A stretch of 64,000 nucleotides of DNA from JAJTFA01 sp051715425 (GCA_051715425.1 JBPXJS010000002.1:124001-188000); one strand, 5' to 3'; positions 53,675-62,934 are shown, numbered from the stretch's first letter. A program made the numbers and translations. Notes: generated by a model from the sequence alone, not told the origin.

Positions 53675-54511
53675 ATGATTTGTTTCCCGAATGCCAAAAT
53701 TAATCTTGGCTTACACGTAATTAATAAGAGAAGTGACGGCTTTCATAATATTGAGTCGGTGTTTTATCCTGTACCTCTATGCGATATGCTGGAAATAGTG
53801 GAGTGTAAAGATCATGTTACAGAAAAATGCAGGCTGATAACGGAAGGTATTCCGGTGGATGGTAACCTTGAGGATAACCTGATAATAAAAGCATTTAACC
53901 TGCTTGATGCCCGTTTTAACCTACCACCGGTTGATATTTGCCTATATAAGAAGATTCCAATGGGAGCAGGGCTTGGCGGAGGGTCGAGTGATGCCGCTTT
54001 TATGCTGGTTTTGCTAAATAATAAATTTGAGCTTGGCTTAACTATACAAGAATTAAAGGAATACGCCTCTAAACTGGGAAGCGATTGTGCCTTTTTTATA
54101 GAGAATGCACCTGCCTATCTTTTTGGCAAAGGGCATGAAATGGAGCCTTATTCCATCTCATTAAAAGGCTGGTACCTCGTGTTGATTTATCCCAACCAAC
54201 ACTCAAACACTGCTTTGGCATACAGCAAGGTGAAGCGCAGAGAGCAACTGGATAAAGAAAATAACCTATTACAAAACCTTCATTTACCGGTGGAGTTATG
54301 GAAAGAGCAGGTGTTTAATGATTTTGAAGAGTCCGTTTTTGAAGCTATACCTCAAATCAGGGAAGTTAAAAAAGGGTTATACCAGGCCGGGGCTTCGTTT
54401 GCTTTGATGAGTGGAAGCGGATCGGCTGTATTTGGCTTATTTAAAACAAAACCCAACCTGCCTGAGGAGTTAGGTTCCATCTGCGTTTATCAAGGTGAGG
54501 CTATATATTAG
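53675..54511 (+). CDS. ispE: 4-diphosphocytidyl-2-C-methyl-D-erythritol kinase
   Basis: 278 residues from ATG 53675; the longer TTG frame at 53639 adds no conserved sequence. GHMP kinase of the MEP isoprenoid pathway. FPNAKINLGLHVINKRSDGF is the N-terminal signature, IPMGAGLGGGSSDAAFML is the ATP loop, and LMSGSGSAVFGLF is the third GHMP motif. Cytosolic. Its stop overlaps the stop of the convergent gene by four bases. Confidence 0.95.
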   Translation: MICFPNAKINLGLHVINKRSDGFHNIESVFYPVPLCDMLEIVECKDHVTEKCRLITEGIPVDGNLEDNLIIKAFNLLDARFNLPPVDICLYKKIPMGAGLGGGSSDAAFMLVLLNNKFELGLTIQELKEYASKLGSDCAFFIENAPAYLFGKGHEMEPYSISLKGWYLVLIYPNQHSNTALAYSKVKRREQLDKENNLLQNLHLPVELWKEQVFNDFEESVFEAIPQIREVKKGLYQAGASFALMSGSGSAVFGLFKTKPNLPEELGSICVYQGEAIY

Positions 54512-55248
54512 CGATGATATAGTTTATCCAGTTCGGGTTGAAAAACAGTGCTGAATTTTTTCTTGTAGCCCTCATTGCCACCTTTTAAAAAGAAAATGCC
54601 ATAACCCGATTGCTGCACATGGGCCTCATGTTTTTTAAGCCACAAAAAGCGTCCGTGAATAATGGCAACTACTTTATTGTTTTCTGTAATAATTACAGCG
54701 CGCACACCAGCCGGATCATTTCCAAAAGCAATATCCCTAAGCAGGTAGGATTGAAATCCGTTTCCTGATGCCCATACTTCATATTTAAATTCATTCAGGT
54801 GATTTTGCAGTTGAGCAATATCTGGAAGGGAATCCTGTTTAAGAAAAAACTGTTGAAGTTCAAGTTCAACAATACTGGTATCTTCTATGCATCCTGATTC
54901 AATATATCCTGAAAGTTCAAGCAGATATGCGGTATCATTCTCGGCCAGGGTTTCATTCGGGGTAAAATCAACCTTTGAGCGTCCGCGCAGTTTGCCTGTT
55001 TCATCCCTTAAACGGGCATTAGCGAACAATTGCTGCCCATCATATACCATTTTCTTTTCTACAAATAGCCTCACAATAACCATACACCAGCCTTTTTTTA
55101 TTGGGCTGCACTGCACTTTGGTACCCGGGCTAATGGTAAATAATTCATCACCAAAAGGCTGTTTAAGTACCACACAGTTTCCGCTTATGGTTTCCCCGTA
55201 CGTAATTATGGGGAAAAGAAACAACCAGCAGAAAATGAATTTAAACAT
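54508..55248 (-). CDS. Exported protein of unknown function
   Basis: 246 residues from ATG 55248, which gives a signal peptide (MFKFIFCWLFLFPIITYGE); the longer frame would lie in dedA. The mature part is beta-rich, with GWCMVIVRLFVEKKMVYDG, RLRDETGKLRGRSKVDF, a Cys pair, and VAIIHGRFLWLKKHEAHVQQ. I do not recognise a domain. It overlaps dedA by eight bases and is probably translated from the same message. Confidence 0.65.
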   Translation of the reverse strand: MFKFIFCWLFLFPIITYGETISGNCVVLKQPFGDELFTISPGTKVQCSPIKKGWCMVIVRLFVEKKMVYDGQQLFANARLRDETGKLRGRSKVDFTPNETLAENDTAYLLELSGYIESGCIEDTSIVELELQQFFLKQDSLPDIAQLQNHLNEFKYEVWASGNGFQSYLLRDIAFGNDPAGVRAVIITENNKVVAIIHGRFLWLKKHEAHVQQSGYGIFFLKGGNEGYKKKFSTVFQPELDKLYHR

Positions 55249-55888
55249 TTCTTTTTGCCAGCCGGTTTCTAATAATCTCAATAAAGATTGGTACCAATGA
55301 AATAAGGATAATGGCAAATACCACTGTTTCGAAATTGTTTTTTACAATATCAAACCCGCCAAAGAAAAAGCCGGCCAGGGTAAGCAAAGTAACCCAAAGT
55401 ATGGCACCACCAATGCAATAGGTAATGTATTTGCGGTAGGTCATGTTTCCAACACCGGCAACAAAAGGGGCAAAGGTTCTTACAATAGGAACAAAACGGG
55501 CCATTACAATGGTGCGTGCTCCGTGTTTTTCGTAAAAAGAATGGGTTTTATCCAGGTAATCTTTTCTGATGGCAAATATGCCGAATAGTTTGGCTCCTTC
55601 GCCTTTTTTGGCAAGATAACGGCCTATAAAATAGTTGGTATTGTCGCCTGCAAGGGCAGCTACAATTAATAATGGGATAATAATAAACACGCTTAATCCG
55701 TTTGCTTCATTAGCGGCAAGTGCACCGGCAGCAAACAGGAGGGAATCTCCGGGTAAAAACGGGGTAACCACAAAACCGGTTTCCATAAAAACTATTAAAA
55801 AAAGCAGCAGATAAACCAAGGCTCCGTAAGTGCTGATAAAGGTTTCGAGGTGCTTGTCGATGTGAAGGATAAAGTCAATTATTTCCAT
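55241..55888 (-). CDS. DedA family membrane protein
   Basis: 215 residues from ATG 55888; a TTG at 55897 is less likely. Pattern: FMETGFVVTPFLPGDSLLFA near residue 38, GDNTNYFIGRYLAKKGEGA, and the conserved MARFVPIVRTFAPFVAGVG, followed by three hydrophobic segments. DedA proteins move polyprenyl phosphate or phospholipids across the membrane and need the acidic and Arg residues seen here. Divergent from the small lipoprotein gene at 55927 with a 38-base gap. Confidence 0.93.
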   Translation of the reverse strand: MEIIDFILHIDKHLETFISTYGALVYLLLFLIVFMETGFVVTPFLPGDSLLFAAGALAANEANGLSVFIIIPLLIVAALAGDNTNYFIGRYLAKKGEGAKLFGIFAIRKDYLDKTHSFYEKHGARTIVMARFVPIVRTFAPFVAGVGNMTYRKYITYCIGGAILWVTLLTLAGFFFGGFDIVKNNFETVVFAIILISLVPIFIEIIRNRLAKRNV

Positions 55889-55913
55889 ATGGCGCAAGTT
55901 TACACATATTTAC

Positions 55914-55921
55914 TAATTTTG
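55914..55921 (+). promoter_or_regulatory. -7 promoter box for the small lipoprotein / GT2 operon
   Basis: TAATTTTG matches TAnnTTTG exactly and ends five bases before the TTG start at 55927, so the message is predicted to be nearly leaderless. No clear -33 TTG. Confidence 0.4.
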
Positions 55922-55926
55922 CATCG

Positions 55927-56052
55927 TTGAAAAAAATTATCTCCATATTTCTGATTTTGCTTACCCTGGCAGTGGTGGTGGGTGATTCTTCCTGCAGTAG
56001 CAGACGCGGATCTTCTAAAGGTAAAAAATGTAATTGCCCCAACGGTTTTTAA
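55927..56052 (+). CDS. Very small lipoprotein with KKCNCP motif
   Basis: A 41-residue protein with TTG start. A hydrophobic signal (KKIISIFLILLTLAVVV) leads to GDSSC as a loose lipobox with Cys23, then a short basic linker and the tail GKKCNCPNGF. Small Bacteroidota lipoproteins with a terminal CxCP motif are familiar to me from many genomes, though without function. The stop codon and the next ATG share one base (TAATG), so it is probably coupled to the glycosyltransferase gene. No alternative start fits better. Confidence 0.65.
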   Translation: MKKIISIFLILLTLAVVVGDSSCSSRRGSSKGKKCNCPNGF

Positions 56053-56864
56053 TGAGTTTGCCTTTAATCAGCTTGGTTACCGTAGTATACAATGGCGAAA
56101 AGCTGATTGCGGAAACATTGCAATCTGCTGTTAGCCAAACCTACAAAAATATAGAGCTGGTAATCATAGATGGCGGATCTAAAGATGATACCGTAAAGGT
56201 TGCCAAACAGTTTTCGTCACACACCTCCGTATTAATTAGCGAGCCTGATAAAGGTATTTATGATGCCATGAATAAAGGGGTAAAAGCCGCCAAAGGGGAA
56301 TGGATTTATTTCTTAAACGTGGGCGACCGCTTTTACGATGAGCGTGTGCTGGAAGATATTTTTAGCCGGGATTTGGCAGAAGTTGATTTTATATATGCGC
56401 AGGTAGAAACCATTAATGAGCCAACAGGCATTAATTATGTAAACGGGAGTAAAGTAACCATGAGCGATTTTTATCACCGTTACCCGATTTGCCATCAGGC
56501 AACTTTTACCCGCAAAAAAGCCTTTGAAGAAACAGGAGAATATAACCTTACCTATAAATTGGCTGCAGATACGGAGTGGTTTGCCCGCTTTTTTAAACGG
56601 CACGAAAACAAAGCTTTGTTTATTCCACGCATTGTTTCTTACTATGATGTTCAGGGAGCCTCATACCATAAACGTATGCAAGGGTATAAGGAATACATCA
56701 GGTTTGCACAAAAACATTTTCCATTTAGTGTGGCATTCAGAATCCGGATGTTTTATCCTCTCATATGGCTTAAGGTAAAGATCATCAGGGTTTTTCAGGA
56801 AACCAGCTTGTTTAAATGGTATCGCAAAATCAGGTTTGGCAGCAGGGTTGCTAATGCGTCTTAA
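56052..56864 (+). CDS. Glycosyltransferase family 2
   Basis: 270 residues from ATG 56052. GT-A fold: ISLVTVVYNGEKLIAETLQS, ELVIIDGGSKDDTV, SEPDKGIYDAMNKGVKAAKG, and YFLNVGDRFYDE at the DxD-like position. These motifs resemble enzymes that act in colanic acid or O-antigen assembly. No membrane segments except a weak C-terminal hydrophobic patch (FRIRMFYPLIWLKVKIIR). It follows the small lipoprotein with one shared base and precedes a methyltransferase gene by 18 bases. Confidence 0.9.
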   Translation: MSLPLISLVTVVYNGEKLIAETLQSAVSQTYKNIELVIIDGGSKDDTVKVAKQFSSHTSVLISEPDKGIYDAMNKGVKAAKGEWIYFLNVGDRFYDERVLEDIFSRDLAEVDFIYAQVETINEPTGINYVNGSKVTMSDFYHRYPICHQATFTRKKAFEETGEYNLTYKLAADTEWFARFFKRHENKALFIPRIVSYYDVQGASYHKRMQGYKEYIRFAQKHFPFSVAFRIRMFYPLIWLKVKIIRVFQETSLFKWYRKIRFGSRVANAS

Positions 56865-56882
56865 AAAACCTTCATTTGTTGC

Positions 56883-57521
56883 ATGTTTAAACCATTACCT
56901 CCCAAATTTCGTTTTTTCTACAATGAGCTGAAAAATCAGGCTTTTAATTACCTGGATGTAGGAGCAGGAAGTGGCTCTCCACACAAAACCGCAGCCGTTT
57001 TTCATCAGGTAAATTATCATGGAATAGACAGGGCTCTTTACCGGAATACCGAAGAGGATATGCGCCTGATGAAGGCTTATTATGAAATGGATCTTACCCG
57101 GCTGGAGTTTGCACAAATCCCCGACAACTACTTTGATGTACTGATGATGTCGCATGTGATAGAGCATTTACATAACGGAGATGAGGTAATTAAAGGACTT
57201 GTTTCTAAACTAAAAAGTGGTGGACGCATCTATATTGAGTATCCCGGAAAGCGCAGTACCAAACTGCCAAGCATGAAAGATACCCTTAATTTTTATGATG
57301 ATGATACCCATGTGCGGATTTATTCTGTTCCGGAAATTGAAGGAATATTAAAAGAGGCCGGGTTTAATATTGAGAGATCGGGTACCCGCAGGTACTGGCC
57401 TTATATACTTGCCTTACCTATAACATTAATTACAGAAAGGATGAAAAATGGATACCTTCCCGGTGGAGTTTTTTGGGACTTATTGGGTTTTGCCGAATAC
57501 GTGTATGCTGTAAAAAGGTAA
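56883..57521 (+). CDS. SAM-dependent class I methyltransferase
   Basis: 212 residues. Motif I is FNYLDVGAGSGSPHKTA, followed by YHGIDRALYRN, then FDVLMMSHVIEHLHNGDEVI and GGRIYIEYPGKRS, the usual order in methyltransferase-11/23 enzymes. Substrate unknown; the GT2 neighbour suggests a glycan or polyketide-like surface molecule. The C-terminal YWPYILALPITLITER could touch the membrane. Confidence 0.85.
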   Translation: MFKPLPPKFRFFYNELKNQAFNYLDVGAGSGSPHKTAAVFHQVNYHGIDRALYRNTEEDMRLMKAYYEMDLTRLEFAQIPDNYFDVLMMSHVIEHLHNGDEVIKGLVSKLKSGGRIYIEYPGKRSTKLPSMKDTLNFYDDDTHVRIYSVPEIEGILKEAGFNIERSGTRRYWPYILALPITLITERMKNGYLPGGVFWDLLGFAEYVYAVKR

Positions 57522-57631
57522 CTATAACTGGTTGATTCCCCTTGCTGTTATTGCCCCGGGCGGCAGGTGGTGTGTACAACTTGTAGATTAAGCAATATGT
57601 ATGGGGTATATTTTGCAGAAAATTATAGAAC

Positions 57632-58168
57632 ATGATTTTATCAGATAAACGCATTTTAGAAGAAATAGAAAAAGGAACTATCCTGATAGAGCCGTTTAAG
57701 CAGGAATTTTTAGGTACCAACTCTTATGATGTGCATCTTGGAAGACATTTAGGTACTTATAAAGACCGCGTTCTTGATGCCAGGGAACACAATAAGATTG
57801 ATATTTTTGAGATTCCAACCGAAGGGTTTGTATTGCAGCCAAATACCCTTTACCTGGGTGTAACTGCCGAGTATACTGAAACGCATGCCCATGTACCTTT
57901 TCTGGAAGGGAAATCCAGTACCGGGCGTTTGGGTATTGATATTCATGCCACAGCTGGAAAAGGAGATGTTGGATTCTGCAATACCTGGACACTGGAAATT
58001 TCATGTGCGCAGCCTGTACGTATATATGCAGGAATGCCAATTGGCCAGCTCATCTATTTTGTTGTTGATGGCGAAATAGAAACCATGTATCATACAAAGA
58101 AAAATGCCAAATATAACAAGCGCACCGTGAAGCCCGTGGAAAGTATGATGTGGAAGAATAAGTTCTAA
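57632..58168 (+). CDS. dcd: dCTP deaminase
   Basis: 178 residues. It deaminates dCTP to dUTP. Family features: LGTNSYDVHLGRHLGTY near residue 28, VPFLEGKSSTGRLGIDIHAT with the catalytic region, and NTWTLEISCAQPVRIYAGMP, ending in a Tyr/Lys-rich tail. Cytosolic trimer. Separated from the methyltransferase gene by 110 bases, so it may have its own promoter. Confidence 0.95.
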   Translation: MILSDKRILEEIEKGTILIEPFKQEFLGTNSYDVHLGRHLGTYKDRVLDAREHNKIDIFEIPTEGFVLQPNTLYLGVTAEYTETHAHVPFLEGKSSTGRLGIDIHATAGKGDVGFCNTWTLEISCAQPVRIYAGMPIGQLIYFVVDGEIETMYHTKKNAKYNKRTVKPVESMMWKNKF

Positions 58169-58236
58169 GGTGATACATCATTGAAATAAATACTGCTGAG
58201 TATCAGTTGTTATTTATCTTTTTAAAATAGGGGTAA

Positions 58237-58257
58237 GGTCTTGGTCGTTTGTCATTG
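58237..58257. repeat. Short relic of the heptad repeat, upstream of the TonB receptor
   Basis: Three 7-base units GGTCTTG, GTCGTTT, GTCATTG lie just before the receptor start. GTCATTG is identical to a unit of array B. Length is small, so chance is possible. Confidence 0.35.
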
Positions 58258-58268
58258 CGTTACCTAAC

Positions 58269-60641
58269 ATGCTGAAAAAAATATTCCTGATGCTTCTGTT
58301 GCCGGTTGTATTTACCGGTACAGCTCAAAACCGAACCAAAAACACCCTCAGTGGTTTCATTAAAGAAGCCGGAAGCGGGGAGTTTATGATTGGTGCCAGT
58401 ATTTATATTCCCAAATATAAAACCGGTACCATGTCTAATGTTTATGGATTTTATTCCATTACCCTTCCTGCCGATACGTTTGATCTGATTGTATCTTATG
58501 TTGGTTATTCCACTAAGGCATACCGCGTTGACCTGCGACAACCAGCCGAACTGAATATTGAAATGGTTAGTGCTACCAACATTAAAGAGGTGGTGATAAC
58601 AGCAGATAAGTACCAAAAAATTTCGGAACAAACACGAATGAGTGTGATAGAAATACCTGTTGAGCAGGTAAGAGATATTCCTGCTCTGTTGGGTGAAAAG
58701 GATGTTCTGAAAGTCATTCAATTGCTTCCGGGAGTGCAAAAAGGGAGTGAGGGAAACGCTGGTTTATATGTACGGGGTGGAGGGCCTGATCAAAATCTGA
58801 TTATACTTGATGATGCCATTGTATACAATGCTTTTCACCTGTTTGGATTTTTCTCTTTATTTAACGGAGATGCCTTAAGAAGTATTGAATTAACAAAAGG
58901 CGGATTTCCCGCACGTTATGGTGGTCGCTTATCTTCTGTTCTCGATATGAGTATGAAAGAAGGGAATAAAGAATCTTATCATGGAGAAGTGGGCATCGGC
59001 CTCATTTCATCTCGCGCGATACTGGAAGGCCCTATCCAGAAAAAGAAATCATCGTTTATTGTTTCGGCAAGAAGAACTTATATAGATGTATTAACAAGGC
59101 CTTTGCTTCCGGCAAATAATGATGGCGGATATTACTTTTATGACCTGAATGCAAAGGTGAATTACGAATTTTCAGATAAAGATAAAATTTACCTGAGCAG
59201 TTATTTTGGGCGCGATCATTTTTTCTTTGAAAACACGGTTGGTGGAAAATTCAGCGGAGGAGTAACCTGGGGTAATGCCACGGCAACATTACGCTGGAAC
59301 CACCTGTATAATAAAAAGTTGTTTTCCAATACCGCTTTAATTTTCAGCGATTACAGCTTTGAAAACTATATTGAAAGCAGCTATGACGGGTTAACGTTTA
59401 AATTAAACTACAGCTCCGGTATAAGAGACTGGGGTTTAAAACACGACCTTGATTTCAGACCCTCACCAAAACATACCATCAAGGCAGGAGTGCATGCCAT
59501 CTATCATACATTTACTCCAAATGCCCTGGTGGTAAAGGATAATACAGGAACCGGTATTGATAAGGTAAACCAGGTTTATGCATGGGAGAATGCATTATAT
59601 GCAGAGGATGAAATAAAACTGGGATTGCGAATGAGGCTTAATCCCGGGGTGCGTCTCACTCAGTTTGCTCCTGCCGGAAAACAATATATCAATATAGAAC
59701 CTCGATTGAATGCGGCCTATCAGCTAAAGCCTGATGTATCGGTTAAAGCATCATACGCCATCATGAATCAGTATGTTCACTTATTAAGCAATACAGGAGT
59801 TGGTTTACCTACCGATCTTTGGGTACCCTCAACGGATATTGTAAAACCTCAGCGCTCATCGCAGGTTGCCGCAGGTATTGTAAAAGATTTTGACAAGCAG
59901 GAGTTTTCGGTTTCATTGGAAGGGTATTATAAAACATCATCAAATATCATTGCCTATAAAGAAGGTGCAAGCTTTTTAGGTATTGATGCGGGTGAAGAAG
60001 AAAGTGAAAACTTTAACTGGGAAAACAATGTAACCTCAGGTCAGGGTTGGTCGTACGGAGCTGAGTTATTTATTCAAAAGAAAACGGGCCGTTTTACCGG
60101 TTGGATTGGGTATACCCTCTCATGGACGGAGCTGCAGTTTGATCAGTTAAATAATGGTGAAAAGTTTTATGCCCGGTACGATCGCAGACACGATTTATCG
60201 CTGGTTGGAATCTATAAACTGAAAAAGGAAGAAGATGGTAAAAATGGAATCACCTTGTCATCAACCTGGGTTTATGGTACCGGAAATGCCATTACTTTGC
60301 CAATTGGCGAGTATAAAGCACCTGTGCATCAGCCCGGCAATCAATCCAGCGGTGACGGTAAATACGGAGGTTATGTTTCCCAATATACCGGCAGAAATCA
60401 ATTCAGAATGGGTGCTTACCATCGCTGGGATATTGGGGTGAAGTTCCATAAAAAGAATCCAAATACAGTAAGAACTATTGAGGTTAGTTTATACAATGTA
60501 TACAGCAGGCAAAATCCTTTCTTTTATTATATTGGCAGTAAAGGTGGCGGCTTTTCGCCTACAAACGGAAACGAGCGTGTGCTGAAACAGGTTTCTTTGT
60601 TCCCTATTATTCCATCTATTTCCTGGAGCTTAAAATTTTAA
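58269..60641 (+). CDS. TonB-dependent outer-membrane receptor
   Basis: 790 residues. Signal peptide MLKKIFLMLLLPVVFTGTAQ; a carboxypeptidase-regulatory-like domain at about residues 27-105 (GSGEFMIGASIYIPKYKTGT); a plug at about 130-230 with VLKVIQLLPGVQKGSEGNAG and LYVRGGGPDQNLIILDD; then a barrel ending IPSISWSLKF. Such receptors import iron complexes, vitamins or oligomers with TonB energy. The DUF4249 lipoprotein follows at once, as is usual for this group. The substrate is not apparent. Confidence 0.93.
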   Translation: MLKKIFLMLLLPVVFTGTAQNRTKNTLSGFIKEAGSGEFMIGASIYIPKYKTGTMSNVYGFYSITLPADTFDLIVSYVGYSTKAYRVDLRQPAELNIEMVSATNIKEVVITADKYQKISEQTRMSVIEIPVEQVRDIPALLGEKDVLKVIQLLPGVQKGSEGNAGLYVRGGGPDQNLIILDDAIVYNAFHLFGFFSLFNGDALRSIELTKGGFPARYGGRLSSVLDMSMKEGNKESYHGEVGIGLISSRAILEGPIQKKKSSFIVSARRTYIDVLTRPLLPANNDGGYYFYDLNAKVNYEFSDKDKIYLSSYFGRDHFFFENTVGGKFSGGVTWGNATATLRWNHLYNKKLFSNTALIFSDYSFENYIESSYDGLTFKLNYSSGIRDWGLKHDLDFRPSPKHTIKAGVHAIYHTFTPNALVVKDNTGTGIDKVNQVYAWENALYAEDEIKLGLRMRLNPGVRLTQFAPAGKQYINIEPRLNAAYQLKPDVSVKASYAIMNQYVHLLSNTGVGLPTDLWVPSTDIVKPQRSSQVAAGIVKDFDKQEFSVSLEGYYKTSSNIIAYKEGASFLGIDAGEEESENFNWENNVTSGQGWSYGAELFIQKKTGRFTGWIGYTLSWTELQFDQLNNGEKFYARYDRRHDLSLVGIYKLKKEEDGKNGITLSSTWVYGTGNAITLPIGEYKAPVHQPGNQSSGDGKYGGYVSQYTGRNQFRMGAYHRWDIGVKFHKKNPNTVRTIEVSLYNVYSRQNPFFYYIGSKGGGFSPTNGNERVLKQVSLFPIIPSISWSLKF

Positions 60642-60645
60642 CGTC

Positions 60646-61473
60646 ATGAGAACTTCCATCATATTTCTTTTATCTCTTATTTTACTAACCTCCTGCGAAA
60701 AGGTGGTAACAGATGTAGAGATTCCAAAAGCAGAAAAAAAAGTAGCTGTGTTCTGCGTTATTTCACCTCTGGATTCATTTATTGAAGCCGATATCACTTA
60801 CTCAGCCCCGGTTTTTGAATCGGGTACGGTGAGTACAATTACAGATGCAACAGTTACCATAAAAGGCAATGGAACTTCTGCAATGCTCACTTATTCGCCT
60901 GAAAGAGCAACATACAAGCTGAGCACCACTCTTTTCCCTGTTAAAGTGGGAGAGGTTTACGAGTTGGAAGTAAAAACTCCGAGAGGAGAAATGGTAACAG
61001 CCACTTGTAAGGTACCGCTAAACAATACGCCAATTATTTCGGTTGAACCATTAAGGCGCAAAGTAGATATTGAAACATATACTTATAAGTTGACAGTAAA
61101 GTGGCAGGATGATCCGGCTGCCGTAAATTACTACCGCATTTACGCAGAGCAGCAATCTTATTTTATGGGAACAGAAGGATTTATTGATGATAAGGGCAGC
61201 ACCATGTTTAGTGACGAGAAATCAAATGGAAATTTGTTAAGTGTGGCTCACCGTTATGATTATGATGCCTCTAACGGAGCAGGGTCAACAAAGTACAACG
61301 TATACCTGCTGAATACGGATGAGCATTATTATAAGTACCATGAAGGAAGATTGCGCTACGAGGGAGATAATCCTTTTGTAGAGCCCAATATTATTTATTC
61401 CAATATCAAAGGCGGGCTTGGCTGTTTTGGCGCATACGTGGTCTCAAAGACTACTATAAACAGCACCTGGTAG
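60646..61473 (+). CDS. DUF4249 family lipoprotein
   Basis: 275 residues. Lipobox LTSC with Cys17 after SIIFLLSLILLTSC. The beta-rich mature part starts KKVAVFCVISPLDSFIEADI and has STITDATVTIKGNGTSAML and VGEVYELEVKTPRGEMVTA, the DUF4249 pattern. These lipoproteins sit next to TonB receptors of the preceding type and probably form a surface partner. The gene is four bases after the receptor stop and converges with the flavin reductase gene, one base between stops. Confidence 0.85.
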   Translation: MRTSIIFLLSLILLTSCEKVVTDVEIPKAEKKVAVFCVISPLDSFIEADITYSAPVFESGTVSTITDATVTIKGNGTSAMLTYSPERATYKLSTTLFPVKVGEVYELEVKTPRGEMVTATCKVPLNNTPIISVEPLRRKVDIETYTYKLTVKWQDDPAAVNYYRIYAEQQSYFMGTEGFIDDKGSTMFSDEKSNGNLLSVAHRYDYDASNGAGSTKYNVYLLNTDEHYYKYHEGRLRYEGDNPFVEPNIIYSNIKGGLGCFGAYVVSKTTINSTW

Positions 61474-61474
61474 T

Positions 61475-62380
61475 TTAGCTGAGCAGCACCTTCCAGGCAC
61501 TTGCCACTTCTTTCTGCACAAGTAACTGATGCGCCATCTGGTGCAATGCAGCAGTTAATTGTTCTCCTTCAAGTGTAAGGTGAAGTTGTTGAAGGTTTTT
61601 ATTCATGCGTTTATACACTTCAATACTATCCGCATCCGGAAGTACTTCGGTGTTTCCCAACATTCCTAAATCATTTCCGGTTAAAAAAGCACTGGTGCGT
61701 ATCGGTTCCGGAAGCGCATCAATACCCATACCTAAAGTAGTAAGAGGCTTTGGTACTTCAAAAATGGCATCTCCATATGCCCTTGCATACCAGTCTCCGC
61801 CCATGCGTGCCACCAGGTCTATTTTCTCCTGATCAATTTTGCCTACTGCATTAATTACATCTGTATTTACATGCACCAACTTTACTTCACATATCACCAG
61901 GTTTCCGGCTCCTGCCTGATCTCCAAGCGGAACTACCTGTTTTACCACACATTCCATTTGTACCGGTGATTCCTTTACCCTCGGAGGTGCTATGGTTAAA
62001 GATGGTTCAGCAGTAAACCCTGCTTTTACAAACTCATTTACTCCCCTTGGATATTCTGTGCTGGATAAACTGGTTTGTTGCACCATATCATAGTTTACCA
62101 CATTTATACATACCTCAGGCACCTCCAGCACATTTTCCAACGTATGCTTGGTGGTATTGTCTCTTCCCCTCCGTGCAGGTGAAAAAATAACAACAGGTGG
62201 GTTTGAACTAAACAGGTTAAAAAAACTAAACGGACTCAGGTTGATATTCCCACTTCTGTCTACCGTACTGGCAAAACAAATAGGCCTGGGCGCAACAGCT
62301 CCCTGCAGCAATCCCTGCACATCCATCACCTTCATTTCTGAAAGGTCATATGTTCTAAATTGTGGTTCTTTTTTGGTCAT
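61475..62380 (-). CDS. Flavin reductase-like domain protein
   Basis: 301 residues. The FMN-binding split-barrel domain covers residues 15-200: GAVAPRPICFASTVDRSGNI, NLSPFSFFNLFSSNPPVVIF, and VCINVVNYDMVQQTSLSS. The C-terminal 90 residues (IEVYKRMNKNLQQLHLTLEG) form a helical extension. Family members are flavin reductases or flavin-dependent monooxygenase components; the substrate is unknown. Repeat D lies directly upstream. Confidence 0.88.
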   Translation of the reverse strand: MTKKEPQFRTYDLSEMKVMDVQGLLQGAVAPRPICFASTVDRSGNINLSPFSFFNLFSSNPPVVIFSPARRGRDNTTKHTLENVLEVPEVCINVVNYDMVQQTSLSSTEYPRGVNEFVKAGFTAEPSLTIAPPRVKESPVQMECVVKQVVPLGDQAGAGNLVICEVKLVHVNTDVINAVGKIDQEKIDLVARMGGDWYARAYGDAIFEVPKPLTTLGMGIDALPEPIRTSAFLTGNDLGMLGNTEVLPDADSIEVYKRMNKNLQQLHLTLEGEQLTAALHQMAHQLLVQKEVASAWKVLLS

Positions 62381-62517
62381 AGGGCTGGTGCTTGGTGCAA
62401 AGTGCCCGGTGCACTGTATTTTTATAACTTAAAACTTAACATTTAAAATTTAACACTCAAAACTCAAAACTTCCTAACTTCAAACTGATAACTTCGAACT
62501 ATTTAACTTCGAACTAA
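62381..62517. repeat. Heptad-periodic repeat D
   Basis: Near 62386-62414 (+ strand) four 7-base GTGC units (GGTGCTT, GGTGCAA, AGTGCCC, GGTGCAC) occur in register, similar to the end of array A read on the other strand. From 62426 an A-rich heptad series follows (AACTTAA, AACTTAA, CATTTAA, AATTTAA, CACTCAA, AACTCAA) and drifts into TAACTTC-type units up to 62515. It fills the gap between two co-directional genes; no coding frame fits. Confidence 0.6.
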
Positions 62518-62934
62518 TCATTCCTTAAATATCTCAATCTCTTTCATGGCTTTTACAAACTCGCCAAACTCTCCTTTAAATTTGGTGGCTTTCACGGTGC
62601 GGTCGTCTATCCAGTGGTAGTTGCCTCCCCGGGGTTTACCAAAAATAATTCCATGCCATTTAAAACCGTGTTCTCTTAACCATTGCTCGGTAAAAGCACG
62701 GTGTTCTTCCAGCCTGGAGGTGAAAAAAGTGATGATATGCCCTTCGTCAAACCACTTGTTTATTTGCTGGCTTGCACCGGGTATTTCGGCACAGGTAAGC
62801 ATACGTTGTGGTTCTTCGTTGGGTACATCCTCGCAAATGGTGCCATCAATATCTATCAGAAAATTTTTAATATTTTCCGGTAAAAGCGGACTGCATTTGC
62901 GCCCCTGTTCATCGTAGTGTTCTTTCAGTTCCAT
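62518..62934 (-). CDS. HAD-like phosphatase domain protein
   Basis: 138 residues. Motif I is FLIDIDGTICEDV with Asp28 and Asp30; motif II is IITFFTSRLEEHRAFTEQW; near the end GKPRGGNYHWIDDRTVKATK supplies the acidic and Lys residues of the later motifs. No cap domain, so it likely acts on a macromolecule-linked or sugar phosphate. It overlaps tyrS by one base. Confidence 0.8.
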   Translation of the reverse strand: MELKEHYDEQGRKCSPLLPENIKNFLIDIDGTICEDVPNEEPQRMLTCAEIPGASQQINKWFDEGHIITFFTSRLEEHRAFTEQWLREHGFKWHGIIFGKPRGGNYHWIDDRTVKATKFKGEFGEFVKAMKEIEIFKE

